Shown one piece after another: positions 7,983 through 17,355 of a stretch of DNA of 36,600 bases. Made by a program: the position numbers and the translations under genes. The notes beneath the pieces are model-generated. The model saw only the letters and a list, made by a program, of their open reading frames with translations, was not told where the DNA came from and searched no databases. Within the stretch, counting starts at the first letter, position 1, and each line of letters opens with the position of its first letter. The stretch covers positions 1 through 36,600 of the forward strand of contig PWMU01000122.1 of NCBI GenBank assembly GCA_003558065.1, in the 5' to 3' direction. Source of the DNA: Opitutia bacterium (GTDB lineage Bacteria > Verrucomicrobiota > Verrucomicrobiia > Opitutales > T3Sed10-336).

Positions 7983-9605
7983 ATGCCACATGAGCCCTGC
8001 GATTTCATTTTGCGCGACGGAACCCTTTATGACGGCTCCGGGGAGGCTCCGGTCCTGGGGGATCTTGCGATTCGCGGCGAGTTGATCGCGGGGATCGGAG
8101 AGGTTGAGGGAACGGCGAAGGTCGAGATTGACGCGAGCGGTCTGGCCATTGCGCCGGGTTTCGTGAATCCGATGTGCTGGGCCAACGAATCCTTGATCGC
8201 GGACGGCGACTCCCAGAGCGACATCCGCCAGGGAATCACCCTTGAAGTGATGGGCGAGGGGTGGTCGATGGGACCGTTGACGGACGAATTGAAGCGCTAC
8301 CAGCGGAACCGCCAGGGAAGCATCCGCTACGATATCGAATGGACGACGCTCGACGAGTACCTCGAATGGCTGGCAGGCCGGGGCGTCTCTCCGAATATCG
8401 CTTCATTTGTCGGAGCCGGTCTCATTCGGGCCCATGTTTTGGGCTTTGACGACCGCCGGGCGTCACCCGATGAATTGAAATCCATGCGGGACCTGGTCCG
8501 GCAGGCCATGGCCGAGGGCGCGCTGGGGGTTTCGGCGGCTTTGATCTACATGCCGGGCCTGTTCGCCGATACGGAAGAGTTGATCGCGCTCGCCTCGGCG
8601 GCCGCGGAATACGACGGCATTTATATGACTCATCTGCGCAGCGAGGGGACCACGTTTCTCGAGGCGCTTGAGGAATTTTTCACCATCATTCGCGAATCGG
8701 GCGCGCGGGGGGAGATCTATCACCTTAAAGCCGCAGGACCGGATAACTGGCATAAGATGACCGAGGCGATCAAGCGGATCGAAGCCGAGCGGGCAAAGGG
8801 TCTTCCCGTCACGGCCGACATGTACCCGTACGCGGCCTCGGCGACCGGTCTGGACGCGATCATGCCCCCGTGGGCGCTGGACGGCGGGCACGACGCGTGG
8901 GTACGGCGGCTTAAGGACCCGGATGTCCGCCGCAGGCTGATCCGGGAACTCTCGCGTACCGGGGAGGACGGAACGGACCTGAACATCGAACCGAGATCAC
9001 CCGGCAACGTACTGCTGGTCGACTTCAAGACCGATGCCTTGAAGCCGCTGACCGGCAAGACCCTGGCCGAAGTCGCGAACCTGCGCGGAACCGGTCCTCT
9101 GGAAACCGCCTTTGATCTGATCGTCGAAGACAACAGCCGCGTCGGCACCATCTATTTCACGATGTCCGAGGACAATGTCCGCGGGCAGGTCGCCCTTCCG
9201 TGGGTCAGTTTCTGCACCGACTCCGCCTCGGTGGCGCCGGAAGGCGTTTTCCTGGAATCGAATCCCCACCCGCGCGCCTACGGCTCATTCCCCCGTGTAC
9301 TCGCGAAGTACGTACGCGATGAGAAAGTGATCTCCCTGGAGGAAGCGGTGCGACGCATGGCGGCGCTGCCGTGCCAGGTGCTTCGGATCCGGAACCGCGG
9401 GCAGTTACGGGCGGGTTGGTTCGCCGACGTCGTTGCCTTTGATCCGGTGCGTATCCGGGATCACGCGACGTTTGTCGACCCGCACCAATACGCGACAGGC
9501 ATTCGGCATGTCTTTGTGAATGGCCGGCCCGTCCTCCGCGACGGCGAACACACCGGCGCCAAACCGGGCCGGGTCATTCGCGGCCCCGGAGCGGTGAAGG
9601 TCTAG
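7983..9605 (+). CDS. N-acyl-D-amino-acid deacylase family amidohydrolase, atypical metal site
   Basis: The 540-residue protein has the D-aminoacylase/amidohydrolase layout. A small N-terminal beta domain (FILRDGTLYDGSG, LAIRGELIAGIG) leads into a TIM barrel and closes with a C-terminal beta segment (GQLRAGWFADVVAFDP). The expected zinc ligands later in the barrel are present: THLRSEG with His217, YHLKAAG with His247 and CTDSAS with Asp413. However, the segment that should read APGFIDxHxH is APGFVNPMCWANE (58-69), with no HxH. The position of the bridging Cys in D-aminoacylases is occupied within TLEVMGEGWS. An AGGGGG abuts the ATG at 7983. The substrate is unknown, and activity on N-acyl-D-amino acids is not assured. 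Confidence 0.75.
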   Translation: MPHEPCDFILRDGTLYDGSGEAPVLGDLAIRGELIAGIGEVEGTAKVEIDASGLAIAPGFVNPMCWANESLIADGDSQSDIRQGITLEVMGEGWSMGPLTDELKRYQRNRQGSIRYDIEWTTLDEYLEWLAGRGVSPNIASFVGAGLIRAHVLGFDDRRASPDELKSMRDLVRQAMAEGALGVSAALIYMPGLFADTEELIALASAAAEYDGIYMTHLRSEGTTFLEALEEFFTIIRESGARGEIYHLKAAGPDNWHKMTEAIKRIEAERAKGLPVTADMYPYAASATGLDAIMPPWALDGGHDAWVRRLKDPDVRRRLIRELSRTGEDGTDLNIEPRSPGNVLLVDFKTDALKPLTGKTLAEVANLRGTGPLETAFDLIVEDNSRVGTIYFTMSEDNVRGQVALPWVSFCTDSASVAPEGVFLESNPHPRAYGSFPRVLAKYVRDEKVISLEEAVRRMAALPCQVLRIRNRGQLRAGWFADVVAFDPVRIRDHATFVDPHQYATGIRHVFVNGRPVLRDGEHTGAKPGRVIRGPGAVKV

Positions 9606-9802
9606 GCCCGGCAGACGCCGAGCGCCCCTGAACCCGGGAAGTGCCTGGCCCAAACCGGAACCCCGAAGGAGGGCGCATCGAGGTGTCCGGGTTCCCCAAC
9701 CGACGGTTCTTTGATTAGCATTGAACCTGGTAATGGGATGTGCAGCGTTGGAAGTTCTGGAAACCGGTACGCCCGATTGTTGTCTGGACCAGATTGAAAC
9801 CG

Positions 9803-10843
9803 ATGATGAAAACACTTGCCTTCGCCACTCTGCCGGTGCTCTTCTCGCTGGCGCTTATGATTACCGCCACCGCTTGCGCGGACTCCAACCAAGACGGAAA
9901 CATTCCGCGATTGCCTGCCAACCCCGAAGAAATCCCACCGCGTCCAGAAGGGGCGAACGCGACGCGCTTTGTGGTGATTGCGGACATGAACAGTTCGTAC
10001 GGTTCCACGACCTATAACGAACACGTTCACAAGTCGATCGAGCTGATCCGCGAACAGTTGAAACCGAAGGTTGTTTTCTCCGCGGGGGATATGATTGCCG
10101 GGCAGCACCGCGACCTGAGTGATGATGACATTCGAGCGATGTGGAAGGGATTCAATGAGGCGATCCACGATCCGCTCGGAGATGCCGGGATCCCCTTCGC
10201 GCCGGTGACGGGCAACCACGACGCTTCGGGCTACCCGGCCTTCGCCGGGGAGCGCGAGCTCTACGAAGAGCACTGGACAAAAGCGGACCGGATCCCTGAG
10301 CTCAACTACCTCAACAAAGAAAAGTATCCCTTCCACTACACGTTCGCTGTGGGCGACGCGTTCTTCATGGCGCTGGACATCACGACCATGAAGCGTATCG
10401 ACGACGAGCTTTGGGATTGGATGGAAGGGCAGTTGCGCGCCGCCGAAGACTACCCGCTTCGCTTTGTATCTTCTCATATCCCCCCCTGCCCGGTATCAAT
10501 CGGAAGGGAGAGGGAGGTGATTCCCTCCCCCGACGACGACCGCATGCGCGAGTTGTTCGTCGAACACGGTGTGAGCGTCTATTTCACGGGGCATTCCCAC
10601 GCCTACTTCAAGGGCCGTAAAGAAGGATTGAACCTGGTTTCGCTCAATTGCGCCGGCAGTGGCCCGCGACCGCTTATCGGCACCGAAGAGCCGCAGCTTC
10701 AGTCGTTCTTCGTGGTAGACATCGTCGACGGAAGGATCGCGGAAGCCTTTACGGTCAATTCCGACGGCACGATCTTCGACGACTCCACCCTTCCAGAATA
10801 TCTCGAACACGAGGGAGTGACGTTGCCGAGGTTCGACCGGTAA
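9803..10843 (+). CDS. Secreted calcineurin-like phosphoesterase
   Basis: The 346-residue protein has an export signal at residues 1-25 (a hydrophobic stretch ending TATACAD). The Cys25 context is a poor lipobox, so it may be periplasmic or a lipoprotein. Metal-site motifs of calcineurin-like phosphoesterases follow: IADMN at 59-63 (D-x-N in place of the usual D-x-H), SAGDM at 93-97, GNHD at 137-140, SSHIPP and GHSHAYF near the C-terminus. The ATG pair at 9803/9806 starts directly at the signal peptide. Its stop is 27 bp from the convergent peptidase-like gene. Substrate unknown. Confidence 0.8.
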   Translation: MMKTLAFATLPVLFSLALMITATACADSNQDGNIPRLPANPEEIPPRPEGANATRFVVIADMNSSYGSTTYNEHVHKSIELIREQLKPKVVFSAGDMIAGQHRDLSDDDIRAMWKGFNEAIHDPLGDAGIPFAPVTGNHDASGYPAFAGERELYEEHWTKADRIPELNYLNKEKYPFHYTFAVGDAFFMALDITTMKRIDDELWDWMEGQLRAAEDYPLRFVSSHIPPCPVSIGREREVIPSPDDDRMRELFVEHGVSVYFTGHSHAYFKGRKEGLNLVSLNCAGSGPRPLIGTEEPQLQSFFVVDIVDGRIAEAFTVNSDGTIFDDSTLPEYLEHEGVTLPRFDR

Positions 10844-10870
10844 TTGTCAAGCCGCGGCCGGGGTATCCCT

Positions 10871-11524
10871 TCACTCAGCCAACAGCCTGGCGAAATAGAT
10901 GCGTTCGGGATCGACGTGGCCGTCACCGGCTTCGGATTCCTGGAAATACTCGACACGATCGCCGATGCCGTTGGTCGACCCCTGGGAACTGCGATACCGC
11001 AAGCCGGCCTTGTTGCCGGCATCGTCGTAGACCCAATCCAGGAACACGACGCTGTGCCCGCTGCGCACGCGCCAGAACTGAACAAAATCCCCCGGCCGCG
11101 CCTCATCCATCTCCACTTCCCGGCCGATCCCCAGTGTTTCGACAGCGACGGCACATTGTTTTTCCCGTATGGTTTCATCGGATACGGCCCCGTACCACTC
11201 GCGCTGAAAATGACGGACCGCATCGACCGGTTTTCCATCAAGAAGGCCGGCGTCGGCGGCGACCCTCATGGCGACCGTAAAAGTGAAACCGCTGCAATAG
11301 GTTCCTCCGGTTCCCTCCTCCAGAATCGTGGAGCCTGAGAGCTCGATCTGTTCGGGGGTTCCGCTGCCGGTCCATTGATCGTTGTAGCCTCCGCCGTCGG
11401 GATAGGCGCGGGCGGTTTCGAGCACCCGTTCGTTCAAAGATTCCGGGGCCGCATGCAGAGCGGCCGGCGCCAGCCAGCAAAGTCCGGCCACGGCCGGCAT
11501 CAGAAAACATTTCGCGGGTCGCAT
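10871..11524 (-). CDS. Secreted NlpC/P60-like cysteine hydrolase candidate
   Basis: The 217-residue protein starts with a classical signal peptide (1-25, cleavage near AALHA-AP). The mature part contains GGTYCSGFTF with Cys77 and RPGDFVQFWRVRSGHSVVF with His157. The Cys followed at about 80 residues by a Gly-His-Ser-beta-strand pattern is the layout of the NlpC/P60-CHAP papain-like superfamily, which cleaves peptidoglycan peptides or amides. No SH3 or LysM targeting domain is visible. The family call is based on this motif pair only, so amidase or peptidase specificity is open. Confidence 0.55.
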   Translation of the reverse strand: MRPAKCFLMPAVAGLCWLAPAALHAAPESLNERVLETARAYPDGGGYNDQWTGSGTPEQIELSGSTILEEGTGGTYCSGFTFTVAMRVAADAGLLDGKPVDAVRHFQREWYGAVSDETIREKQCAVAVETLGIGREVEMDEARPGDFVQFWRVRSGHSVVFLDWVYDDAGNKAGLRYRSSQGSTNGIGDRVEYFQESEAGDGHVDPERIYFARLLAE

Positions 11525-11692
11525 AACGGGTAGCGTACCCGCGGGCGCCTGAAAATCAAGCCGTCAAAAGCGATGCCGGGTTCGCGCCCAGTCACGGAAA
11601 CGCCGCATGCCGCGCACCCCGAAGGCGCTGATCGAGTTTTACCGGAAGCGAAGGATCAGGAATCGAGCGTTGCCCGGCGATCTCCGGAACGC

Positions 11693-13681
11693 TCAGTCGA
11701 ACGCTTTCGCCGCTTCGACGACGGCTTCGGGTTTGATGCCGAGCTCGCTCATGACCGAACCGCCGGGGGCGCTGAGCCCGAAGCGGTCGATGCCGACCAC
11801 CTTGCCTTCAAGCCCGACGTATTTATGCCAGTAAGCGGTGGCGCCGGCCTCGATGGCGATGCGCTTGCGGCAACCGGACGGCAGCACCTCTTCGCGGTAC
11901 TTTTCCGACTGACGGTCAAAGCGGTTGGTACTGGGTATGGAAACGACGCGGACGCCGTCGCCCAACTCCTCCGCGGCGGCCAGCGCATGCTGCAATTCGC
12001 TCCCGCTCGCGAGAATGATGTGGGTGAGTTCGGCCTTTTCCCTGCGGGCGATGTAACCGCCGAGGCGGGCGCCCTCGCGCCGGTCCGTCAGCGGGATGTC
12101 GTTGAGGATCGGAAGCCCCTGCCGGGTCAGGGCGATCAAGGTGGGTCCGTCGGTCCGCTCCATGGCCGCGACAAAGGCTCCTGCCGTCTCCTCCGGGTCG
12201 GCCGGGCGAATGACGTCGAGGTTGGGAATGAGCCGGAGCGAGGACACCATCTCGACAGGCTGGTGGGTGGGACCGTCCTCGCCCACACCGACGGAGTCGT
12301 GGGTGAAAATGTAGACCACCGGCAGCTGGGAAAGGGCGGCGAGCCGGATTGACGGGCGGCAATAATCGGAAAAAACGAGGAAGGTCGCACCGGAAGGGCG
12401 GAAAATGCCGTCGTAGCCAATGCCGTTGAGGATGGCGCCCATCCCGTGTTCGCGAATTCCGAACCGGATGTTCCGTCCCTGGGGCGTCTCGGCGGTAAAA
12501 TCACCGGCGTCCTCGATATAATTGTTCGTCGAACCGTGCAAATCGGCACTGCCGCTCATCAACAGCGGCATGGCCCGGGCAATCGATTGAATAACAGCGG
12601 AGCCCGCCTTGCGGGTTGCCAGTTTCGCGTCTTCGGGAAACGGCTCGATCCGGTCGATCAGGTCATTGGGCACCTCTTTTTCCAGCCCGCTGTCCAGCAA
12701 TTCGGCGAGATCGGGATTCTCTTTCCGCCAGGCCCGGCAGCCTTCTTCCCACTGTTGGAAATCGGCAACGAGCCGTTTCTTGTGGTCGGCGAAGTAGGCT
12801 TTGACCTCGTCGGACACATAAAACAGCTGTTCGGGCAACCCGAGCGCCTTTCGGGCCGCCTCGGCGAATTTGGCCCCGCCTTCGCCGTGTCCCTTGGCGG
12901 TTCCGGCGACCTCCGGAATTCCCCGGGCAATTTCGGTCTTGGCCTCGATGAACTGGGGTTTGCCCGAAGTCGCGTTCTTCGCCTTCTCGAAAGCGGCGAG
13001 AAACGCCTTCATGTTGTGGCCGTCCACGCGTTGCACGTCGAACCCGTAGGCCTCGTAACGCTTCAGGGTGTCCTCACTCTGCGTTTCCTTCGCCATGGCG
13101 TCGAGGGTGACGTCGTTGGAGTCATAGATAAGGATCAGATTATCGAGCTTGAAGTGTCCGGCAAAAGCGGATGCCTCGGCTGCCACTCCTTCCTGGAGGC
13201 AGCCGTCGCCGGCGAGAACGACGACGTGATTGTCGAAAATCCGGTGTTTGGCGGTGTTGAAGCGGCTCGCGGCCATTTTTCCGGCAACGGCCATGCCGAC
13301 CCCGTTTCCGACGCCCTGGCCGAGCGGACCGGTCGTCGCTTCGACACCGGGGGTCTCCCCGAATTCGGGATGTCCGGGAGTCTTGCTGTGAAGCCGGCGA
13401 AAGTTTTCGATTTCCTTGAGCGGCAGATCGTATCCCGAGAGGTGCAACCAGCTGTAAAGGAACATGCTGCCGTGACCGGCGGAGAGGACAAAGCGGTCGC
13501 GGTTGACCCAGCGGGGCTGATCGGGGTTGTGGCGCAGTGCGTGCCCGTAGAGGACCGCTCCGATTTCGGTGGCCCCGAGAGGCAGACCGAGGTGCCCGGA
13601 ACTGCAGGCGTGAACGGCATCGATGGCGAGCCCGCGCGCGGTGGTCGCGGCTTGGGAGAGGATTTCAGTGTTCAGGTCCAT
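11693..13681 (-). CDS. tkt: Transketolase
   Basis: This 662-residue thiamine-diphosphate enzyme of the non-oxidative pentose phosphate pathway transfers two-carbon ketol units. Features in order are [14 protein letters not shown] (usually SGHPG), [14 protein letters not shown], the ThDP/Mg motif [23 protein letters not shown], the pyrimidine-domain Glu in [12 protein letters not shown], and [17 protein letters not shown]. The C-terminal transketolase domain is complete. The SGHLGLPLG variant is intact in frame and probably lineage-specific. The gene is monocistronic by position. Confidence 0.95.
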   Translation of the reverse strand: MDLNTEILSQAATTARGLAIDAVHACSSGHLGLPLGATEIGAVLYGHALRHNPDQPRWVNRDRFVLSAGHGSMFLYSWLHLSGYDLPLKEIENFRRLHSKTPGHPEFGETPGVEATTGPLGQGVGNGVGMAVAGKMAASRFNTAKHRIFDNHVVVLAGDGCLQEGVAAEASAFAGHFKLDNLILIYDSNDVTLDAMAKETQSEDTLKRYEAYGFDVQRVDGHNMKAFLAAFEKAKNATSGKPQFIEAKTEIARGIPEVAGTAKGHGEGGAKFAEAARKALGLPEQLFYVSDEVKAYFADHKKRLVADFQQWEEGCRAWRKENPDLAELLDSGLEKEVPNDLIDRIEPFPEDAKLATRKAGSAVIQSIARAMPLLMSGSADLHGSTNNYIEDAGDFTAETPQGRNIRFGIREHGMGAILNGIGYDGIFRPSGATFLVFSDYCRPSIRLAALSQLPVVYIFTHDSVGVGEDGPTHQPVEMVSSLRLIPNLDVIRPADPEETAGAFVAAMERTDGPTLIALTRQGLPILNDIPLTDRREGARLGGYIARREKAELTHIILASGSELQHALAAAEELGDGVRVVSIPSTNRFDRQSEKYREEVLPSGCRKRIAIEAGATAYWHKYVGLEGKVVGIDRFGLSAPGGSVMSELGIKPEAVVEAAKAFD

Positions 13682-13769
13682 AATTAAAGTCGGTTGCCGG
13701 TTTCACTTCAAACATCCAAGGAAAAACCACCCGGGCCCGCATGGCAATGCCGGAAATGAAGGGGAAGGG

Positions 13770-13800
13770 AGTTATCAGTTATCGGAAAACTGTTATCAGG
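13770..13800. repeat. Phased repeat (GTTATCAG type) in the 13682-14020 gap
   Basis: Words GTTATCAGTTATCGG and TGTTATCAGG make a short phased repeat between the tkt start and the rplS stop. The remainder of the 13682-14020 gap holds G/C-rich hairpins just past the rplS stop (for example GGTCGC/GCGACC at 14003-14018). These could end rplS transcription, but they have no T-run. I see no convincing gene there. Confidence 0.5.
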
Positions 13801-14020
13801 AGGAGGTGATGAAAACCGTTCAACGGGTCGCCGGGGAATCAGGAAAAGCAAGGGCGAGCGGGATCGGGCGCTTAACCTCCCGAGCGGACGCAACGGTCAC
13901 GAACGGGTATCAAACACGACAATCCCTCACCCTCTTCGCGGACTGGAGCCGCTCCCGCATTGAATAGCGACAGGCGGGCGGGACGGCCCGCGGCCCCGGG
14001 TCGCTTCCGGGCGACCGGCG

Positions 14021-14389
14021 TTACTTCTTCTTGCGTTCCGCGACCCGCTTTTCCTTCACCTTGGTCGCGGATTTGCCGACGCGATCACGCAGATGATAAA
14101 GACGGGCGCGCCGGACGACGCTGACACGGTCGATTTCCACCTTTTCGATATTCGGCGAATGAACGGGGAAAACCCGCTCGACCCCTTCGCCGTAGGAAAT
14201 ACGCCGGACGGTGAATGTCGCGTTGATCCCGGACCCGCGCCGGGCAATGACAATGCCGCTGAAAAGCTGAATGCGTTCCTTATCGCCTTCACGCACGCGA
14301 GTGTGCACCTTGACCCCGTCGCCCACCTTGAAGGGCGGCAGATCGGTCTTTAACTGTTCATTACCGATTTCGTTAACAATCTGGTTCAT
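14021..14389 (-). CDS. rplS: 50S ribosomal protein L19
   Basis: The 122-residue protein matches L19: [55 protein letters not shown], and the basic C-terminal half with [14 protein letters not shown]19 sits at the 30S-50S interface. Its start overlaps the 3' end of trmD by 17 bp in the same direction, as expected for the rpsP-trmD-rplS operon. The lysine-rich tail ([11 protein letters not shown]) makes it slightly longer than the E. coli protein. Confidence 0.97.
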   Translation of the reverse strand: MNQIVNEIGNEQLKTDLPPFKVGDGVKVHTRVREGDKERIQLFSGIVIARRGSGINATFTVRRISYGEGVERVFPVHSPNIEKVEIDRVSVVRRARLYHLRDRVGKSATKVKEKRVAERKKK

Positions 14390-15068
14390 CGTTCGTTCTC
14401 TCCTTGTACAAGTCTGGTCTTTTCTCTCGCGTTCTGCGCGCCCGCAACTCCCGCCTCCAGCGCTCGATGGCCCCGTGGTCGCCGGACAAGAGGACGTCCG
14501 GCACTTTCATTCCCCGGAACTCCGCCGGCCGTGTATATTGCGGAAAGGACAAGAAGTTGTCCTCGTAACTGTCCTGAGTCAACGATTTTTCCTCGCCCAA
14601 TACGCCGGGCACATGCCGGGCGACCGCATCGACCAGAACAGCGGCCGCCAGGGTTCCGTTGGTCAGGACGTATTCGCCGATGCTGATCTCCCGGTCGACA
14701 AGACAATCGCGCACCCGCTGGTCGACCCCTTCGTAATGGCCGCTAAGCAGGATCAGGTGTTTTTCGCGGGCAAATTCCTTGACCAATGGCAACTTCAGAG
14801 GCTCGCCGTCCGGGGCGAGGTAGACGGTCGTGGACTCGGGGCCGCGCAGTTCCTCGACAGCGGCGAAAATCGGTTCGGGTTTCAGCAGCATCCCGGCACC
14901 GCCTCCGAAGGGACGGTCATCGGTCACCTGGTGTTTGCCCTCGGCCCAGTCCCGGATGTTGTGCACCCGGATTTCGAGGATGCCCGCCCGCGCCGCACGC
15001 CCCAGGATACTTTCCTCCAGAAAACCGCGGACCATTCCGGGAAACAGAGTGAGCAGGTCGATTTTCAA
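14373..15068 (-). CDS. trmD: tRNA (guanine37-N1)-methyltransferase
   Basis: The 231-residue SPOUT-class enzyme methylates G37 next to the anticodon with S-adenosylmethionine. It shows [12 protein letters not shown] at the start, [24 protein letters not shown] and the trefoil-knot stretch [31 protein letters not shown]. It overlaps rplS downstream and is separated from rpsP by 251 bp of repeats instead of rimM. Confidence 0.97.
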   Translation of the reverse strand: MKIDLLTLFPGMVRGFLEESILGRAARAGILEIRVHNIRDWAEGKHQVTDDRPFGGGAGMLLKPEPIFAAVEELRGPESTTVYLAPDGEPLKLPLVKEFAREKHLILLSGHYEGVDQRVRDCLVDREISIGEYVLTNGTLAAAVLVDAVARHVPGVLGEEKSLTQDSYEDNFLSFPQYTRPAEFRGMKVPDVLLSGDHGAIERWRRELRARRTREKRPDLYKERTNDEPDC

Positions 15069-15070
15069 GG

Positions 15071-15190
15071 CGGTGATTCGTGACTGGTTACTTGTGACTC
15101 GTGATTCGTTAGCTGTTGGCGACGAGCGCGGTGTGAACTACTTCATCAAAAAAACGCGCTCCCGTGCAGGAGCGGGTTTATGCCGCGAAT
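15071..15190. repeat. Phased repeats and a hairpin between rpsP and trmD
   Basis: From 15071 to 15118 the GATTCGTGACTGG and GACTCGTGATTCG words of the ATTCGT family occur. At 15165-15190 lies a CAGGAGCGGGTTTATGCCGC motif resembling the AGGAGCGGGTTTACCCCGC hairpin at 29250-29275. The gap sits where rimM is found in most bacteria, and no rimM-like frame is visible in it. Confidence 0.6.
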
Positions 15191-15319
15191 CACTCTTCGA
15201 TACAACCTTGTCGGCCGCCGGGAAGGCGGTCTCAAGGCTCGCGGCCCCCCCCGCTCATGCGACTGCCACCCAACCGGTGACGCATCACCGATCAACGAAA
15301 CCCGGGTAACGGCTGCCCC

Positions 15320-15595
15320 CTACGCTTCCGGAGCAGCGGCGGTCTCGGCGGGCGCCTGCTTTTTCGCCTTTTTGTAAAGGGTCCGGACGGTATCGGTTGG
15401 CACCGCGCCGTTCTGAATCCAATAGGTCGCCCGCTCCACGTTAAAATGCAGCTGTTCGCCCTTGGCCTTTGGACTGTAGGTGCCGAGGGTTTCGACGAAA
15501 CGGCCGTCACGCGGACCCCTGGCCTCCGACACAACAATGCGGTAAACTGGATTATGAGCCGCGCCGGCGCGGGAAAGTTTGATCTTCAAAGCCAT
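15320..15595 (-). CDS. rpsP: 30S ribosomal protein S16
   Basis: The 91-residue protein matches S16: MALKIKLSRAGAAHNPVYRIVV, DGRFVETLGTYSP, and the RATYWIQNGAVPTDTVRTLYKKA helix. The C-terminal Ala/Glu-rich tail is ordinary. It is the first gene of the operon continuing to trmD and rplS and is transcribed divergently from ychF. Confidence 0.97.
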   Translation of the reverse strand: MALKIKLSRAGAAHNPVYRIVVSEARGPRDGRFVETLGTYSPKAKGEQLHFNVERATYWIQNGAVPTDTVRTLYKKAKKQAPAETAAAPEA

Positions 15596-15634
15596 GATGC
15601 TTCTATTTTGTGCTTGCTGATTTAGAAACGGTCG

Positions 15635-15663
15635 AAAATGAAAGGGATTCCAACCGGAGTCAA
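15635..15663 (-). promoter_or_regulatory. Candidate sigma-70 promoter for rpsP-trmD-rplS
   Basis: On the minus strand TTGACT (15658-15663) and CATTTT (15635-15640) are separated by 17 nt and lie about 40 nt before the rpsP ATG. The -35 is good and the -10 is weak, so this is a suggestion only. Confidence 0.35.
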
Positions 15664-15723
15664 TCCCATACTTTCGGGCGCGACGGTCAATCCGTTTTCG
15701 CGCCCCTGTCCCGATTAAATTTT

Positions 15724-16827
15724 ATGTTACAAGCTGGAATCGTAGGCCTTCCCAACGTGGGAAAATCCACTCTCTTCAACGCGCTGACCAAGACGCACAA
15801 GGCGGAATCGGCGAATTACCCGTTCTGCACGATCGACCCGAATGTGGGGGTGGTCACCGTCCCGGACAGCCGCCTGGCGGTACTCAAGGAAATCGTGAAA
15901 ACGGATGTCGTGATTCCGGCGGCAATCGAATTCGTCGACATCGCGGGCCTGGTCGCCGGCGCCAGCAAGGGCGAAGGACTCGGAAACCAGTTCCTCTCCA
16001 ACATCCGGGAAGTGGACGCGATCGTTCACGTTGTGCGCTGTTTCGAGGACGACAACATTCTCCACAACATGGGCGCGGTCGATCCAATCCGGGATATCGA
16101 AACGATCAACACCGAGCTGATTCTGGCGGATATCACCTCCCTGGAGAAACGTATTGAAAAGCTCAGGAAAAAGGCCCGCGGCAACGACAAGGAGGCGCGG
16201 GCGGAACTGGATGTGGCGGAAAAACTGCTCCCTCATCTGAACGAAACCAGACCCGCGCTCACCGCGGATCTCAGCGACGACGAACGGGCTATCATGAAGA
16301 ATTTCTTTCTCCTCTCGGCGAAACCGGTCCTGTACGCCGCGAATGTGGCCGAGGAAGAGCTCGCGCGGGCGGAAAACAACCCGTACGTCGGGAAGGTCGA
16401 GGCCTACGCTCGCGACCATCACGCGGCCTCGTGCGTATCCGTGAGCGCCAGACTCGAAGCCGAACTGGTCGACCTTTCCCTCGATGAAATCCAGGAGTTC
16501 CTGGCCGGATTCGAGGTTGCGGAGTCCGGAGTGAATACGCTGATCCGGGCCGTCTACGAACTCCTCGGGCTGGCGACCTACTTTACGGCGAGCGAGAAGG
16601 AAGTCCGCGCCTGGACGATCACACGGGGAATGAAGGCCCCCCAGGCGGCCGGGGTGATCCATACCGACTTCGAGAAGGGGTTCATCAAGGCAGAGGTCGT
16701 CTCTTACGAACAACTGGCTGCGCTCAGAAGCCTGGCGGCGGCCCGGGACGCGGGCAAATGCCGGCTGGAGGGGAAAGATTACGTTTTCCAGGACGGCGAC
16801 GTCGCGCACTTCCGTTTTGCCAACTGA
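15724..16827 (+). CDS. ychF: Ribosome-binding ATPase YchF (Obg-like)
   Basis: The 367-residue TRAFAC-class NTPase has the P-loop GLPNVGKS near residues 7-14, the switch I region NYPFCTIDPN, DIAGLVAGASKGEGLG as G3, and NVAEEEL in place of the G-protein NKxD (the reason the family prefers ATP). A coiled-coil arm (TSLEKRIEKLRKKARGNDKEA) and a C-terminal TGS domain (GKDYVFQDGDVAHFRFAN) follow. The ATG at 15724 gives the canonical MLQAGIVGLPNVGKS start. An earlier in-frame ATG would add 38 unrelated residues. Confidence 0.96.
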   Translation: MLQAGIVGLPNVGKSTLFNALTKTHKAESANYPFCTIDPNVGVVTVPDSRLAVLKEIVKTDVVIPAAIEFVDIAGLVAGASKGEGLGNQFLSNIREVDAIVHVVRCFEDDNILHNMGAVDPIRDIETINTELILADITSLEKRIEKLRKKARGNDKEARAELDVAEKLLPHLNETRPALTADLSDDERAIMKNFFLLSAKPVLYAANVAEEELARAENNPYVGKVEAYARDHHAASCVSVSARLEAELVDLSLDEIQEFLAGFEVAESGVNTLIRAVYELLGLATYFTASEKEVRAWTITRGMKAPQAAGVIHTDFEKGFIKAEVVSYEQLAALRSLAAARDAGKCRLEGKDYVFQDGDVAHFRFAN

Positions 16828-16843
16828 ATTCTCCCCCGGGCTC

Positions 16844-16938
16844 TAGCAGTCCGTCGGGCTTGGACTTTTGGAAGTCCTCGAAAATTTCGGAACGTTCGGA
16901 AGGGCGGTGACTCTTACCGGGATTTCGAGGGACTGCTA
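16844..16938. mobile_element. TAGCAG element with 9-bp terminal inverted repeats
   Basis: TAGCAGTCC at 16844-16852 is matched by GGACTGCTA at 16930-16938, giving a 95-bp non-coding element 16 nt after the ychF stop. Its left end TAGCAGTCCGTCGG is nearly the same as TAGCAGCCTGTCGG at 17102, which marks both as one family. This element, a possible gene remnant and the next hairpin fill the first part of the 16828-17355 gap. Confidence 0.55.
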
Positions 16939-16939
16939 A

Positions 16940-17089
16940 TGGAGGTTTTGATACCTTCTCTTTGCCTCGCATCAAATCCACAGGCAACAACATCGGGGTG
17001 TCCCGATCACTGTTGACGAACTTCTCAGACACGCCCCAATCATTGATTGCGGCCCGGACGACAGCCAGGACTTTTCTCTCAAAAATCAA
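16940..17089 (-). pseudogene. Possible gene remnant between two TAGCAG elements
   Basis: A minus-strand frame of about 50 codons reads like normal protein (IFERKVLAVVRAAINDWGVSEKF, then DTPMLLPVDLMRGKEKVS). It then runs into the TAGCAG element, where the composition becomes repeat-like. The only start is a TTG at 17087-17089. I do not recognise the family. The position between two palindromic elements suggests a fragment of a disrupted gene or of a larger mobile element. Confidence 0.25.
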
Positions 17090-17103
17090 CTTACCCCCAT
17101 TTA

Positions 17104-17151
17104 GCAGCCTGTCGGACGGAGTTGGGCGGTAGCCTAACTCCGACAGGCTGC
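17104..17151. repeat. Long near-perfect hairpin of the TAGCAG family
   Basis: GCAGCCTGTCGGA (17104-17116) and its exact complement TCCGACAGGCTGC (17139-17151) are joined by a further inverted pair (GGAGTT/AACTCC), giving a hairpin of nearly 50 nt. The sequence is continuous with TAGCAG at 17102, as in the element at 16844. Confidence 0.7.
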
Positions 17152-17215
17152 CGGGAAACTTTTCCAGAATTCGCTTTCCCGGTATAGCTCAAGGATTTGG
17201 GGGCATTTTGGTGAT

Positions 17216-17244
17216 TGAACTTTACGGAAAATTTTCCTAAGTTA
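17216..17244 (+). promoter_or_regulatory. Candidate sigma-70 promoter for the lipoprotein gene
   Basis: TTGAAC (17216-17221) and TAAGTT (17239-17244) are separated by 17 nt in an A/T-rich stretch and point at the lipoprotein gene. They imply a leader of about 105 nt containing a poly-G tract near 17300. Confidence 0.45.
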
Positions 17245-17355
17245 GAGGAATCAGGAGCCGGAGAATCCCGGAACTCCCCGTCGGCGACATTGTCGGGGGG
17301 GGGTAAGTAGCGTAAACCTCTCATACCAAAAACCAACCAACAATAAAGGTATCCA

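Noticed and set aside
13809-13967. A 52-codon plus-strand frame with a strong AGGAGG ribosome site
   Set aside because: The site arises at the end of a short phased repeat, the peptide has no protein-like pattern, and it lies in a gap between two minus-strand genes. I do not count it as a gene without homologues.
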